Source: Pelomonas baiyunensis (GTDB taxonomy: Bacteria > Pseudomonadota > Gammaproteobacteria > Burkholderiales > Burkholderiaceae_C). From it: DNA of 64,000 nucleotides. The position numbers were made by a program, and so were the translations under genes. The stretch is from contig NZ_JBIGIB010000003.1 in NCBI RefSeq assembly GCF_043555935.1, forward strand, positions 248,001 through 312,000, read 5' to 3'. This document shows, piece by piece, positions 46,343-55,186 of this stretch. How positions within the stretch are numbered: position 1 is the first letter of the stretch; every line of letters begins with the position of its first letter. The notes under the pieces were generated by a model. That model had not been told where the DNA came from, made no database searches, and saw only the letters and a list, made by a program, of their open reading frames with translations.

Positions 46343-46918
46343 TCAGGAAGCAGTCGTGCTGGCATCAGGCGTTGCCTGATGCCAGCGGGGGTAAAAGCGG
46401 GCCACCGTGGCGCCATCGCGGCGCAGCGCGTGGCAACGGTCCAGCTGAAAAGGGGGCGCGCCGTCGCTGTCGCCTTCGCGCGTGTCGATGACGGAACCGG
46501 CCAGGGCCTGGATGACGGCGGTGGGCAGCACCAGGCTGAGCTCGGTCAGGTGCGTGCAGCCGCGTGTGCCGGACAGTCGCTCCTGCACGCCCTGGCGAAA
46601 GCCGTTCATCAGGTTCAGGCCGACGAGCCGTGCGTAGGCCTGGCCGTGTTCGTTGCAGGCGCCGGGGTAGGGCATCCAGCGCGTTTCGGAGCGCGCAGCG
46701 GTGACGGTGAGCGAGCTGTCGACCGTCAAGTGCAGGTGCATCTCGTGGATGGGGTCGCCCGCTTTGCGCGGCACGCCGGCCAAGGGCACGTCGTGGGTTT
46801 TGGTGTCCGTCAGGGAGGCTTCAACGTCGAACTGGCCGTCATCACGCGCGAACACCTGCACATCGAAGGCGCGGCGGTGAAGCGGGCGGCGCGAGGTGGA
46901 CGGGTTGGCGGCTGACAT
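46343..46918 (-). CDS. DUF2889-domain protein
   Basis: 191 residues from the ATG at 46918. No signal peptide or membrane segment. It shows the DUF2889 pattern: LHRRAFDVQVFARDDGQFDVEASLTD at the start, DPIHEMHLHLTVD, MPYPGACNEH, and TRGCTHLTEL with a conserved Cys-His. The function is unknown. Gene position between recX and sucC is, from memory, typical for this family in Burkholderiales. It may be co-transcribed with sucCD. Confidence 0.8.
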   Translation of the reverse strand: MSAANPSTSRRPLHRRAFDVQVFARDDGQFDVEASLTDTKTHDVPLAGVPRKAGDPIHEMHLHLTVDSSLTVTAARSETRWMPYPGACNEHGQAYARLVGLNLMNGFRQGVQERLSGTRGCTHLTELSLVLPTAVIQALAGSVIDTREGDSDGAPPFQLDRCHALRRDGATVARFYPRWHQATPDASTTAS

Positions 46919-47088
46919 GAAGCGGGGATTGGCGGGACCACCCGGGCGATGCCGGGACGGGAGTTTTCCGGCGTTTTTTAGACCGTGACGGACGTTTGCA
47001 AGCGTCGATCGGCGGGCTGTAACCGGGTGAACCCTCATTTTTGGGCAGCCGGCAATGTAGCACGGAGGGTGAAAAGTGCCCGTTGCGC

Positions 47089-47655
47089 TCAGTCAAGCGA
47101 GGCCGGCGATCGCAACAAACGCCGCACGACGTCTGGTGAAAACCCGCGGGCCAACAGGAAACGCGTCTGTTTCGCCTGGGCGGCGGCGTCTCGATCGGGT
47201 TCCGGGCCGAAACGGCGCAGCCACACCTCTCGGGCGCGGGCCTGCTCGCTGGCTTTGAGGTCGGCGGCTTGGTCGGCGTCCAGCTTGAGGCCGTGCTGTG
47301 CCAGTTCCTGCTGGATGCGCTGCGCGCCAAAACGCTGGGCGCGCAGGTGCACGCGAGATTCGATGAACCGGGATTCGCTGAGGTAGCCGTCTCGTGACAG
47401 GGTGTCCAGCAGCGCGTCGACCGTGCATTCGGCGTCCTCGGCGTCCTCGGCGTCCCCGGCGTCATCGCCCAGGTCCGCCGTGTCGTCGGGTGGTGCCAAG
47501 TGACTGGCTTCCGCCGCCGCCGCAGCTGCTGCTGCCAAAGCCCGCGCCCGCCGTTCGATGGCGAGCAGCTTGCGCCGCAATTCCAGCCGGCTGTGCTCCC
47601 GCTGGGCCAGCAGCGCGATGGCGCGGGCTTTCAGGGACAGCGGGGGGCGGCTCAC
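47089..47655 (-). CDS. recX: RecA regulatory protein RecX
   Basis: 188 residues from the GTG at 47655, chosen because RecX homology begins there (LSLKARAIALLAQREHSRLELRRKL). Further upstream TTG or GTG starts add a Pro-rich leader. Three-helix RecX repeats follow: LLDTLSRDGYLSESRFIES, RAQRFGAQRIQQELAQHGL, FLLARGFSPDVVRRLL. Between the first two is an Ala-rich then acidic insert containing DAEDAEDAE, encoded by four near-identical 9-base units (47431-47466). RecX limits RecA filament growth. It follows recA by about 140 bases. Confidence 0.9.
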   Translation of the reverse strand: MSRPPLSLKARAIALLAQREHSRLELRRKLLAIERRARALAAAAAAAAEASHLAPPDDTADLGDDAGDAEDAEDAECTVDALLDTLSRDGYLSESRFIESRVHLRAQRFGAQRIQQELAQHGLKLDADQAADLKASEQARAREVWLRRFGPEPDRDAAAQAKQTRFLLARGFSPDVVRRLLRSPASLD

Positions 47656-47793
47656 GGTCGGCAGCGGTGTGGAGGGGGGGGGCGGCGTCAGCCGAGGGCT
47701 GCCGTGCAGGCGGGTGTGCAGCACTGTGCTGCGACCCCGTGGAGGGTCGAGGACGGGCAATGAGGATGCGGCCGGGAAGCTCCCGGCCTGGCC

Positions 47794-48840
47794 TCACTCG
47801 CCGTCGTGGCCCTCGCCGTCACCCAGCAGCGACACGCCCACGGCCGCGCGGATCTTGTTCTCGATTTCGCGGGCGATGTCGGGGTTCTCGCGCAGGAATT
47901 CGCGCGCGTTGTCCTTGCCTTGGCCGATCTTTTCGCCGTTGTAGGCGTACCAAGCGCCGGACTTGTCGACCACCTTGGCCACGACGCCCATGTCGATGAT
48001 TTCACCTTCGCGGCTGATGCCTTCGCCGTAGAGGATGTCGAACTCGGCGGTCTTGAACGGGGGGCTGACCTTGTTCTTGACGACCTTGACCTTGGTCTCG
48101 GAGCCGATGACCTCTTCGCCCTTCTTGATGGAGCCGATGCGGCGGATGTCCAGGCGCACGGAGGCGTAGAACTTCAGCGCATTGCCGCCGGTGGTGGTTT
48201 CAGGCGAGCCGAACATCACACCGATCTTCATGCGGATCTGGTTGATGAAGATGACCGTGCAGTTGGTCTTCTTGATGGTGGCGGTGAGCTTGCGCAGGGC
48301 TTGGCTCATCAGGCGGGCTTGCAGGCCGGGCAGGCTGTCGCCCATTTCGCCTTCGATTTCCGCCTTGGGCGTGAGCGCGGCGACCGAGTCGACGACGATG
48401 AGGTCCACGGAGCCGGAGCGCACCAGCGCGTCAACGATTTCCAGGGCCTGTTCGCCGGTGTCAGGCTGGCTGATGAGCAGGTCTTGCAGGTTGACGCCCA
48501 GCTTTTGGGCGTACTGCACGTCCAGGGCATGCTCGGCGTCGATGAAGGCGCAGGTGCCGGCGAGCTTCTGCATTTCGGCGATGACCTGCAGGGTCAGCGT
48601 GGTCTTGCCGGACGACTCGGGGCCGTAGATCTCGATCACGCGGCCGCGCGGCAGGCCACCAACGCCCAGCGCGATGTCCAGCCCCAGCGAGCCGGTGGAG
48701 ACGACCTGGATGTCTTCGATGACCTCGCCTTCACCCAGGCGCATGATGGAGCCCTTGCCGAATTGCTTTTCGATCTGGGCGAGGGCGGCCTGCAGGGCCT
48801 TGGCTTTTTCGGTGTTGAGGGCTTTGACCGGGGCGTCCAT
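47794..48840 (-). CDS. recA: Recombinase RecA
   Basis: 348 residues, normal length. Walker A is GPESSGKTT, loop L1 follows IEGEMGDSLPGLQARLMSQ, Walker B is DLIVVDSVAAL, and L2 lies in MKIGVMFGSPETTTGGNALKF. It performs strand exchange and stimulates LexA cleavage. The C-terminal acidic tail (LGDGEGHDGE) is present. The ATG is 38 bases after a perfect LexA box. Gene order recA-recX fits the family. Divergent from the two-component genes at 49041. Confidence 0.99.
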   Translation of the reverse strand: MDAPVKALNTEKAKALQAALAQIEKQFGKGSIMRLGEGEVIEDIQVVSTGSLGLDIALGVGGLPRGRVIEIYGPESSGKTTLTLQVIAEMQKLAGTCAFIDAEHALDVQYAQKLGVNLQDLLISQPDTGEQALEIVDALVRSGSVDLIVVDSVAALTPKAEIEGEMGDSLPGLQARLMSQALRKLTATIKKTNCTVIFINQIRMKIGVMFGSPETTTGGNALKFYASVRLDIRRIGSIKKGEEVIGSETKVKVVKNKVSPPFKTAEFDILYGEGISREGEIIDMGVVAKVVDKSGAWYAYNGEKIGQGKDNAREFLRENPDIAREIENKIRAAVGVSLLGDGEGHDGE

Positions 48841-48878
48841 GCGTATCTCCGTGGGGAATGGCTGAATTATGGGGCAAT

Positions 48879-48894
48879 CTGTATGTTTGTACAG
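48879..48894 (-). promoter_or_regulatory. LexA (SOS) box of recA
   Basis: CTGT-ACAAACAT-ACAG on the minus strand matches CTGT-N8-ACAG exactly. It overlaps the likely -35 region, with a CATAAT -10-like element 16 bases further on. Damage-inducible control of recA, and possibly recX, is expected. Confidence 0.93.
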
Positions 48895-49040
48895 TATTTT
48901 GTCCCCCGAGCTGCGGCAGCGCGCGGCGTCAGGATTGAGGAGAGTGTGCCGGCCAGGTGGCTCATGCGATGAGCCAGGTTTGCGATGGCGCAAGTTCGGT
49001 GTCGGCCACGGCACATAACATCGGCGCAGGAGACAAGACC

Positions 49041-49712
49041 ATGCGCATCCTGATTGCAGAAGATGATCAAGTGCTGGCGGACGGGTTGCTGCGGGCGCTG
49101 CGGGCGTCCGGCTATGCGGTGGACCGGGTCAGCAGCGGCACCGAGGCTGATACGGCCTTGGCCACCCATGAGTTCGATCTGGTGATCCTGGACCTCGGGC
49201 TGCCCCGGCTGCACGGGCTGGAGGTGCTGCGCAAGCTGCGCGCGCGGGGTTCGACGATGCCGGTGCTGATCCTGACCGCGGCCGACAGCGTCGAGCAGCG
49301 CGTGAAGGGCCTGGACCTGGGCGCTGACGACTACATGGCCAAGCCTTTCTCGCTGCAGGAGCTTGAGGCCCGCGTGCGCGCGCTGACGCGCCGCGGCCTG
49401 GGCACGGCCAGCAGCATCATCAAACACGGGCCGCTCAGCTTTGATGCCACCGGCCGGGTGGCCTACATCAACGAGCAGATGCTGGAGTTGTCGGCGCGCG
49501 AGTTGTCGTTGCTGGAGGTGCTGCTGCAGCGGGCGGGCCGCCTGGTCAGCAAAGACCAGCTCGTGGAGCGGCTGTGCGAGTGGGGCGAAGAGGTGTCCAA
49601 CAACGCCATCGAGGTGTACATCCACCGCCTGCGCAAGAAGATCGAACAGGGGCCCATCCGCATCGCGACGGTGCGCGGCTTGGGCTACTGCCTGGAAAAG
49701 ATCGCGTCGTAA
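49041..49712 (+). CDS. OmpR-family response regulator (TctD/QseB-like)
   Basis: 223 residues from the ATG at 49041 with AGGAG nearby. Receiver: acidic pair in AEDDQV, phospho-Asp51 in LVILDLGLPR, and Lys in DYMAKPFS. The winged-helix output domain (about 125-223) has ELSLLEVLLQRAGRLVSK, NAIEVYIHRLRKKI and the final VRGLGYCLE. In Burkholderiales a TctD/TctE-type pair often lies next to recA. The kinase gene starts directly after the stop. Confidence 0.94.
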   Translation: MRILIAEDDQVLADGLLRALRASGYAVDRVSSGTEADTALATHEFDLVILDLGLPRLHGLEVLRKLRARGSTMPVLILTAADSVEQRVKGLDLGADDYMAKPFSLQELEARVRALTRRGLGTASSIIKHGPLSFDATGRVAYINEQMLELSARELSLLEVLLQRAGRLVSKDQLVERLCEWGEEVSNNAIEVYIHRLRKKIEQGPIRIATVRGLGYCLEKIAS

Positions 49713-51230
49713 ATGCCGGTGAAGGACGGCGCCACGCGCCAGCAGGGCTCGCTGTTCGGCGAGATCTTGGATTGGATGCTCGCGCCGCTGCTGTTGATCT
49801 GGCCGATCAGCGTGGCGCTGACCTGGCTGGTGGCGCAGGGCATTGCCAGCCGCCCGTACGACCGCGAACTGGGCGAGATGGCCCGCAGCCTCGGGCTGCA
49901 GGCCGCGTCTGCCGCGCCGCTGGCGCCCAGCGCCAAGGGCAAGGACCGGTACGCCCTTGCGCCCGAGGCTGCGGCGCTGCTGCGTGCCGATGCGTCCGAC
50001 ACCGTGTACTACCAAGTGTTGGGCGTGCGGGGTGAACTGCTGAGCGGGGATGCCGCCTTGCCGGTGCCGGCGGAAGATGCGCCCGTGGTGCCGTGGGAGC
50101 TGCACTTTCGGGACGACGAAGTGGGGGCCGAGGCGGTGCGCGTGGCCTACCTGTGGGTGTCACCCGAAGGGGAGGCCGGGTCCAGCCGCATGCTGCTGGT
50201 GCAGGTGGCCGAGACGCTGGGCAAGCGAGCGCGACTGACCAACGAAATCATCAAGGGCGTGATCCTGCCGCAGTTCGTCATCCTGCCGTTGGCGGTGCTG
50301 CTGGTGTGGCTGGCGCTGGCGCGTGGCATTGCGCCGCTGAACGAATTGCAACGGCGCATCCGCTCGCGCGAAAGCTCTGACCTGTCGCCCATCGACGAGC
50401 GCCGCGTGCCCGACGAGGTGGCGCCCCTGGTGCAGGCCATCAACGACCTGCTGACGCGGCTGGACTCGTCCATGAGCCGGCAAAAGCACTTCCTGGCTGA
50501 TGCGGCGCACCAGCTCAAGACGCCGCTGGCCGGCCTGCGCACGCAGGCGGAGCTGGTGCAGCGCGAGATCGATGCGGGCCGCTCGTCGCCGGATGAACTC
50601 AAGCGCTCTTTGTCGCAGATCGCCCGCGCCAGCGAGCGGGCGGCGCACATGGTGAACCAGCTGCTGTCGATGGCGCGGGCCGAGGATGCCGAGCACGCCA
50701 TGCGGCGGGAGCCGGTGGACTTGTCGGACGTGGCCATCGACACCGTGCGGGACTTCGTGCCCCGCGCGCTCGAGCGCCGCATCGACCTTGGCTACGACGG
50801 CGTGGTGCCGGACGAAAGCCGCCTGCGCGTGCTGGGCCAGCCGGTGCTGCTGGGCGAGTTGGTGCGCAACCTGGTCGACAACGCCTTGCTGTACACGCCC
50901 GCCGGTGGTGTGGTCACGGTGCGTGTGGTGGAAGACCCGTTCGGCCAGGTGGTGGTGTTGCAGGTGGAGGACACCGGCCCCGGCATCCCGCCGAGCGAGC
51001 GGGAGAAGGTGTTCCAGCCGTTCTACCGATCATTGGGCAGCGGGGTGGAGGGCTCGGGCCTGGGCCTGGCCATCGTGCAGGAAATCGTGCAGCAGCACGA
51101 CGCGGAGCTGGGCCTGGACGACACGCGGGTGCGCCGGGCCGCGGGCGGCGAGTCGCCGGATGGGCAAGGGCCGGGGGCGCGGTTCACGATCCGGTTCCCT
51201 GCCGTGCCAGCCGCGGTGGCGCTGCCCTGA
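49713..51230 (+). CDS. Sensor histidine kinase (TctE-like)
   Basis: 505 residues. Two membrane segments (WMLAPLLLIWPISVALTWLV near 20-40 and the one near 182-202, VILPLAVLLVWLALARGI) flank a periplasmic domain of about 150 residues. A HAMP-like stretch follows, then the H-box with His266 in DAAHQLKTPLAGLR, and the ATPase domain with NLVDNALLYTP, VEDTGPGIP and GSGLGLAIVQEI. The stop codon of the regulator is immediately followed by its ATG (TAAATG). The signal is unknown; TctE-type sensors often respond to tricarboxylates. Confidence 0.93.
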   Translation: MPVKDGATRQQGSLFGEILDWMLAPLLLIWPISVALTWLVAQGIASRPYDRELGEMARSLGLQAASAAPLAPSAKGKDRYALAPEAAALLRADASDTVYYQVLGVRGELLSGDAALPVPAEDAPVVPWELHFRDDEVGAEAVRVAYLWVSPEGEAGSSRMLLVQVAETLGKRARLTNEIIKGVILPQFVILPLAVLLVWLALARGIAPLNELQRRIRSRESSDLSPIDERRVPDEVAPLVQAINDLLTRLDSSMSRQKHFLADAAHQLKTPLAGLRTQAELVQREIDAGRSSPDELKRSLSQIARASERAAHMVNQLLSMARAEDAEHAMRREPVDLSDVAIDTVRDFVPRALERRIDLGYDGVVPDESRLRVLGQPVLLGELVRNLVDNALLYTPAGGVVTVRVVEDPFGQVVVLQVEDTGPGIPPSEREKVFQPFYRSLGSGVEGSGLGLAIVQEIVQQHDAELGLDDTRVRRAAGGESPDGQGPGARFTIRFPAVPAAVALP

Positions 51231-51293
51231 GCGACCACCTGGGGCTGCAGCCCGGAGCAGCCACCCGACGCCACAGCCCGACGCTGAGCAGGG

Positions 51294-52448
51294 TCAGGTC
51301 TTGACCAGCTTCTTGGCCCGCGAGATGGACATCAGCAGGCCCAGGCTCAGCCCCAGCGTCACCATGGCGGTGCCGCCGTAGCTGATGAAGGGCAGCGGCA
51401 CGCCCACCACCGGCAGGATGCCGCTGACCATGCCCATGTTCACGAACACGTAGGTGAAGAAGCTGAGCGTGACTGCGCCGGCCATCAGCCGTGTGAACAG
51501 CGTCGGCGCGTCGGACGCGATCATCAGCCCGCGCAGGATGAGCGCCGTGAAACCCAGCAGCAGCGCGAGTGCGCCCATCAGCCCGAACTCCTCGCCGAAG
51601 GCGGCAAAGATGAAGTCGGTGGTGCGCTCGGGAATGAACTCCAGGTGGGTTTGCGTGCCCTGCATGAAGCCCTTGCCGGTCATGCCGCCGGAGCCGATGG
51701 CGATCTCGCCCTGGATGATGTGAAAGCCCTTGCCCAGCGGGTCTTTGCTCGGGTCCAGCAGCGTGCACACGCGGTGCTTCTGGTACTCCTTGAGCAGCAT
51801 CCATTGCACGTCGGGCTCGCAGATGTGGTCTTCACTGGCCACCAGCGCCACGATGCCTGCAGCCCCGAGCACCATCACCGGCAGGATCAGCTTCCAGGGC
51901 AGGCCGGCGAAGAAGATGACGTACAGGCCCGCGGCCAGCACCAGCAGGCCGGTGCCCAGGTCGGGCTGTTTCGCAATCAGCAGGAAGGGCAGCAGCAACA
52001 GGCCGAAGGCGGCGATGAAGTCGGGCCAGCGCAGCAGGCCTTCGCGCTTCTGGAACCACCAGGCCAGCATCAGCGGCGTGGCCAGTTTCAGCAGTTCCGA
52101 CGGCTGGATCTGTGTGATGCCGATGCTCAGCCAGCGTGTGGCGCCCTTTTTGGTGACGCCGAACAGGGCCGTGGCCACCAGCAAGGTCACGCCGAACACA
52201 TAAAGGGGAATGGCCACGGCCATCAGCTTTTGCGGCGGCACCTGGGCCACCAGGAACATCAGCCCCAGCGCCAGCAGCATGTTGCGGGCGTGGTCCACAA
52301 AGCGCGTGCCGTGGTCGTAGCCGGCGGAGTACATGCACAGCAGGCCCCACGCGCACATCCACAGCACCGCCAGCAGCAACGGGATGTCGAAATCGCTGAG
52401 CCAGGGGCGCAGGCGGCTGAGCAGGGGCGGGCGCTCGATGACGGTCAT
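51294..52448 (-). CDS. rodA: Rod shape-determining protein RodA
   Basis: 384 residues, ten membrane segments, SEDS family peptidoglycan glycosyltransferase. Motifs: GATRWLSIGITQIQPSELLKL, FLLIAKQPDLGTGLLVLAAG, GIAIGSGGMTGKGFMQGTQ-like EIAIGSGGMTGKGFMQGTQ, EFIPERTTDFIFAAFGEEFG and FISYGGTAMVTLGLSLG. It polymerises glycan for side-wall growth with PBP2. The start at 52448 overlaps the PBP2 stop by four bases, so the two are coupled. It is the last gene of the rod operon. Confidence 0.97.
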   Translation of the reverse strand: MTVIERPPLLSRLRPWLSDFDIPLLLAVLWMCAWGLLCMYSAGYDHGTRFVDHARNMLLALGLMFLVAQVPPQKLMAVAIPLYVFGVTLLVATALFGVTKKGATRWLSIGITQIQPSELLKLATPLMLAWWFQKREGLLRWPDFIAAFGLLLLPFLLIAKQPDLGTGLLVLAAGLYVIFFAGLPWKLILPVMVLGAAGIVALVASEDHICEPDVQWMLLKEYQKHRVCTLLDPSKDPLGKGFHIIQGEIAIGSGGMTGKGFMQGTQTHLEFIPERTTDFIFAAFGEEFGLMGALALLLGFTALILRGLMIASDAPTLFTRLMAGAVTLSFFTYVFVNMGMVSGILPVVGVPLPFISYGGTAMVTLGLSLGLLMSISRAKKLVKT

Positions 52449-54475
52449 CGTGAAGCTCCGGAGGCCGGGCGCGGGGCTGAGGCGGGCGCTGAAGCCGACG
52501 ACGCGGCGATGGCCGCGCTCGGCAGGGTTTGGCCGGGCAAGGGCACGTCGGCGGCGCGGCGCGGCGCACCCACGGGGGCGAAGGACTGACCCTTTTGGGT
52601 GAGCGCAATGTCTTCCTCGCTGGGGTACTGGCCCATCAGCAGGTAATCGAACACGCGCCGGGCGATCGGGGCGGCCGAGGCCGAGCCCCAGCCTGCGTTT
52701 TCGACGATGACGGCCAGGGCCACCGTGGGCTTGTCCAGCGGCGCGAAGGCGACGTAGAGCGAGTGGTCGCGCTTGCGTTCGTCGGCCTTGATGCTGCTGT
52801 ACTTCTCGCCAGCCTTCAGGCCGATGGCCTGGGCGGTGCCCGTCTTGCCGCCGCTCTGGTAGCCCGCGCCCAGGAACACCTGGCGCGACGTGCCCTCCAG
52901 CGTCACGCCGTTCATGGCGTTGCGGATCACGTCCACATCCGCCGGGCGCAGCGGCAGCGGCTCCCGGGCATCGCTGGCCACGCGGCGCTGCTCGTGCTTC
53001 ACGACGTCTTCGATCTCGCGCACCAGGCGCGGCTTGAAGCGCTGGCCGCCTGAGGCGATCGTGGCGTAGGCGTTGGCCATCTGCAGCATGGTGAAGTTGT
53101 TGTAGCCCTGGCCGATGCCCAGCGAGATGGTCTCGCCGGCGTACCACTTCTGCTGCTCGGGCCGGCGGAACTTCTTGCGCTTCCACTCGGTGGAGGGCAG
53201 GTCGCCGGTCACCTCGCCCTGCACATCGATCTCGGTCTTGCGGCCCAGGCCGAACGGGGCCAGTTGGTCGTGGATCAGGTCCACGCCCATCTCGTTGGCC
53301 AGGCTGTAGAAGTACACGTTGGACGAGCTGACGATGGCCAGGCGCATGTCCTTGGGGCCGGGCCGGTCGGTCTCGGGGCTGCCGAAGGTGCGGCCGCCGA
53401 AGCTGTAGGTCAGGTTGTCCATGATGACCGTGCCGGGGGCGCGCTTGCCGCTGTTCAGCGCGGCCATGGCCATCAGCGGCTTGAACGTGGAGCCCGGCGG
53501 GTAGGTGCCGCGCAGGGCGCGGTTCAGCAGCGGCTTGTCGATGTCTTCGTTCAGCTCGCGCCAGCTGTCGGCGTCGATGCCATCGACAAACAGGTTGGGG
53601 TCGAAGGTGGGCTTGGACACGAAGGCCAGCACCTCGCCGTTGCGCGGGTCGATGGCCACCAGCGCGCCCCGGCGTTCGCCGAACAGCTGCTCCACCAACG
53701 CCTGCAGCTTGATGTCGATCGACAGGTTCAGCGTGTTGCCGGGCGTGGGCGGGCGGTGGTCCAGCCGGCGCACGGCGCGGCCGCCGGCGCTGGTTTCCAC
53801 CTGCTCGAAGCCGGTGGCGCCGTGCAGTTCCTTCTCGTAGGCCTGCTCCAGCCCCAGCTTGCCGATGTATTCCGTGCCCCGGTAGTTGGCCAGGTCGTCT
53901 TCGTCCCAGTCGTCCATGGCCTTTTTCTCGGCCTGGTTGATGCGGCCGATGTAGCCGATCAGGTGGGCGCCCACGTCGCCCAAGGGGTAGCTGCGGAACA
54001 GCCGCGCCTTGATCTCCACGCCGGGGAAGCGAAAGCGTTGCGCGGTGAAGCGGGCCACTTCTTCGTCCGTCAGCTTGGTGCGGATGGGCAGCGAGTCGGT
54101 GTGCTTGGCTTCGTCCAGCAGGCGCTTGAAGCGGCGTTTGTCGCGCGCCTGGATGTCCAGCACCTGGCCGAGGGCCTCGATGGTGCCGTCCAGGTCGGTG
54201 ACCTTCTCGGGGTTGATCTCCAGCGTGTAGGCCGAGTAGTTGCTGGCCAGCACCACGCCGTTGCGGTCCTTGATGAGCCCGCGGTTGGGCACGATGGGCA
54301 CCACCGCGATGCGGTTGGACTCGGCCCGCTCGGCAAAGCTGTCGTACTGCACCACCTGCAGCCACACCAGGCGCGCCACCAGCAGCCCGAAGCAGAACAG
54401 CACGAAGGCGCCCGCCGCCCACACGCGCACACGAAAGCGCGACAGCTCCTGGTGGAGGTTTTTCAGGACGACCAT
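52445..54475 (-). CDS. mrdA: Penicillin-binding protein 2 (MrdA)
   Basis: 676 residues from the ATG at 54475. One membrane anchor near the start (AAGAFVLFCFGLLVARLVWL), a dimerisation domain (RLIKDRNGVVLASNYSAY-like region), and the transpeptidase domain with Ser-x-x-Lys in PPGSTFKPLMAM, SxN in VSSSNVYFYS and KTG in SGGKTGTAQAIG. It cross-links peptidoglycan for rod-shape growth. The C-terminal tail is Pro/Ala-rich. It is coupled to rodA downstream and preceded by mreD. Confidence 0.97.
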   Translation of the reverse strand: MVVLKNLHQELSRFRVRVWAAGAFVLFCFGLLVARLVWLQVVQYDSFAERAESNRIAVVPIVPNRGLIKDRNGVVLASNYSAYTLEINPEKVTDLDGTIEALGQVLDIQARDKRRFKRLLDEAKHTDSLPIRTKLTDEEVARFTAQRFRFPGVEIKARLFRSYPLGDVGAHLIGYIGRINQAEKKAMDDWDEDDLANYRGTEYIGKLGLEQAYEKELHGATGFEQVETSAGGRAVRRLDHRPPTPGNTLNLSIDIKLQALVEQLFGERRGALVAIDPRNGEVLAFVSKPTFDPNLFVDGIDADSWRELNEDIDKPLLNRALRGTYPPGSTFKPLMAMAALNSGKRAPGTVIMDNLTYSFGGRTFGSPETDRPGPKDMRLAIVSSSNVYFYSLANEMGVDLIHDQLAPFGLGRKTEIDVQGEVTGDLPSTEWKRKKFRRPEQQKWYAGETISLGIGQGYNNFTMLQMANAYATIASGGQRFKPRLVREIEDVVKHEQRRVASDAREPLPLRPADVDVIRNAMNGVTLEGTSRQVFLGAGYQSGGKTGTAQAIGLKAGEKYSSIKADERKRDHSLYVAFAPLDKPTVALAVIVENAGWGSASAAPIARRVFDYLLMGQYPSEEDIALTQKGQSFAPVGAPRRAADVPLPGQTLPSAAIAASSASAPASAPRPASGASR

Positions 54476-54564
54476 CTGGTCAACCCCTCGGGCGCACGGC
54501 CGCCCGAAGGCCGAGGGACGCACCCCCGGGGGGCAGCGGGCGAAGCACGCGTGGGGGCCTCATG
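54476..54564. repeat. GC-rich palindromic intergenic stretch (mrdA/mreD gap)
   Basis: 89 bases with inverted GC-rich motifs (CGGCCGCCCGAAGGCCG, CCCCCGGGGGGCAGCGGGC). Similar in style to the two related intergenic repeats at 28303 and 55087 but not a clear copy of them. Confidence 0.4.
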
Positions 54565-55086
54565 TCACAGCGGGCGGTGCGCGTCGCGGTCGGGCGCGCG
54601 GCGCTGCGGCGCCAGCAGCAGCACGCTGGCCACCGGCCACAACACGGCCTCGAACACCGGGGCCAGCAGCACCGGCCAGCCCGGCCACATGCCGCCCACG
54701 ATCATGCGCACGATCAGCGCCAGCGCGTGCGCGCCCACGAACAGCGGCAGCACCTGCACGGCCTGCGCGCCCAGCGGGAACCAGGTCAGCCGCCGATGCA
54801 GCGTGATCGCACCGAAGCTCAGGCCGCTGTAGGCCAGCGCGTGCTGGCCGAGCAACGCACCGTCGTGCACGTCCATGGCCAAGCCGAAGACGAAGGCCCA
54901 CAGCACGCCCACCCGGCGCGGCTGGTGCACACCCCAGAACACCAGCACCACGGCCAGCACATCGGGCATGCCAGCCAGGCGGCCCGTGGGCACCATGTCG
55001 ATCATCATGGCCACCACCAGCGTGAGGCCGATGAACCAGGGGTTGGCCGGCAGCAGCAGCTGATCGGCGGCGCGCGGCATGATCAT
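54565..55086 (-). CDS. mreD: Rod shape-determining protein MreD
   Basis: 173 residues from the ATG at 55086, preceded by GGAAAGGAG; a second ATG two codons later is possible. Five to six membrane segments (WFIGLTLVVAMMIDMVPTG, VLAVVLVFWGVHQPRRVG, WAFVFGLAMDVHDGALLG, ALALIVRMIVGGMWPGWP). Typical MreD motifs GLAMDVHDGALLGQHALAYS are present. It helps organise the MreB-MreC-PBP2-RodA complex. Order mreC-mreD-mrdA-rodA on one strand is standard. Confidence 0.95.
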   Translation of the reverse strand: MIMPRAADQLLLPANPWFIGLTLVVAMMIDMVPTGRLAGMPDVLAVVLVFWGVHQPRRVGVLWAFVFGLAMDVHDGALLGQHALAYSGLSFGAITLHRRLTWFPLGAQAVQVLPLFVGAHALALIVRMIVGGMWPGWPVLLAPVFEAVLWPVASVLLLAPQRRAPDRDAHRPL

Positions 55087-55186
55087 GGCGCGCTCCTTTC
55101 CGGCCGCGCGCCGGGCCGCCCCAAGCAAGGCCGGGCCCCCACGGGGGGCCGCTGCGCAGCAGCGGGGGGCAGACAGCTCAGCATGA
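55087..55186. repeat. GC-rich intergenic repeat, copy B
   Basis: The 100-base gap between mreC and mreD contains GCGCCGGGCCGCCCCAAGC followed by CCCCCACGGGGGGCC and a CGCTGCGCAGCAGCG palindrome. The 19-mer and following motif recur in the opposite orientation at 28303-28384. Confidence 0.6.

Noticed and set aside
51294..54422. A single 1042-codon reverse frame spanning rodA and mrdA
   Set aside because: The upstream two thirds is an out-of-frame reading of mrdA. RodA homology starts at 52448, where it overlaps the mrdA stop by four bases.
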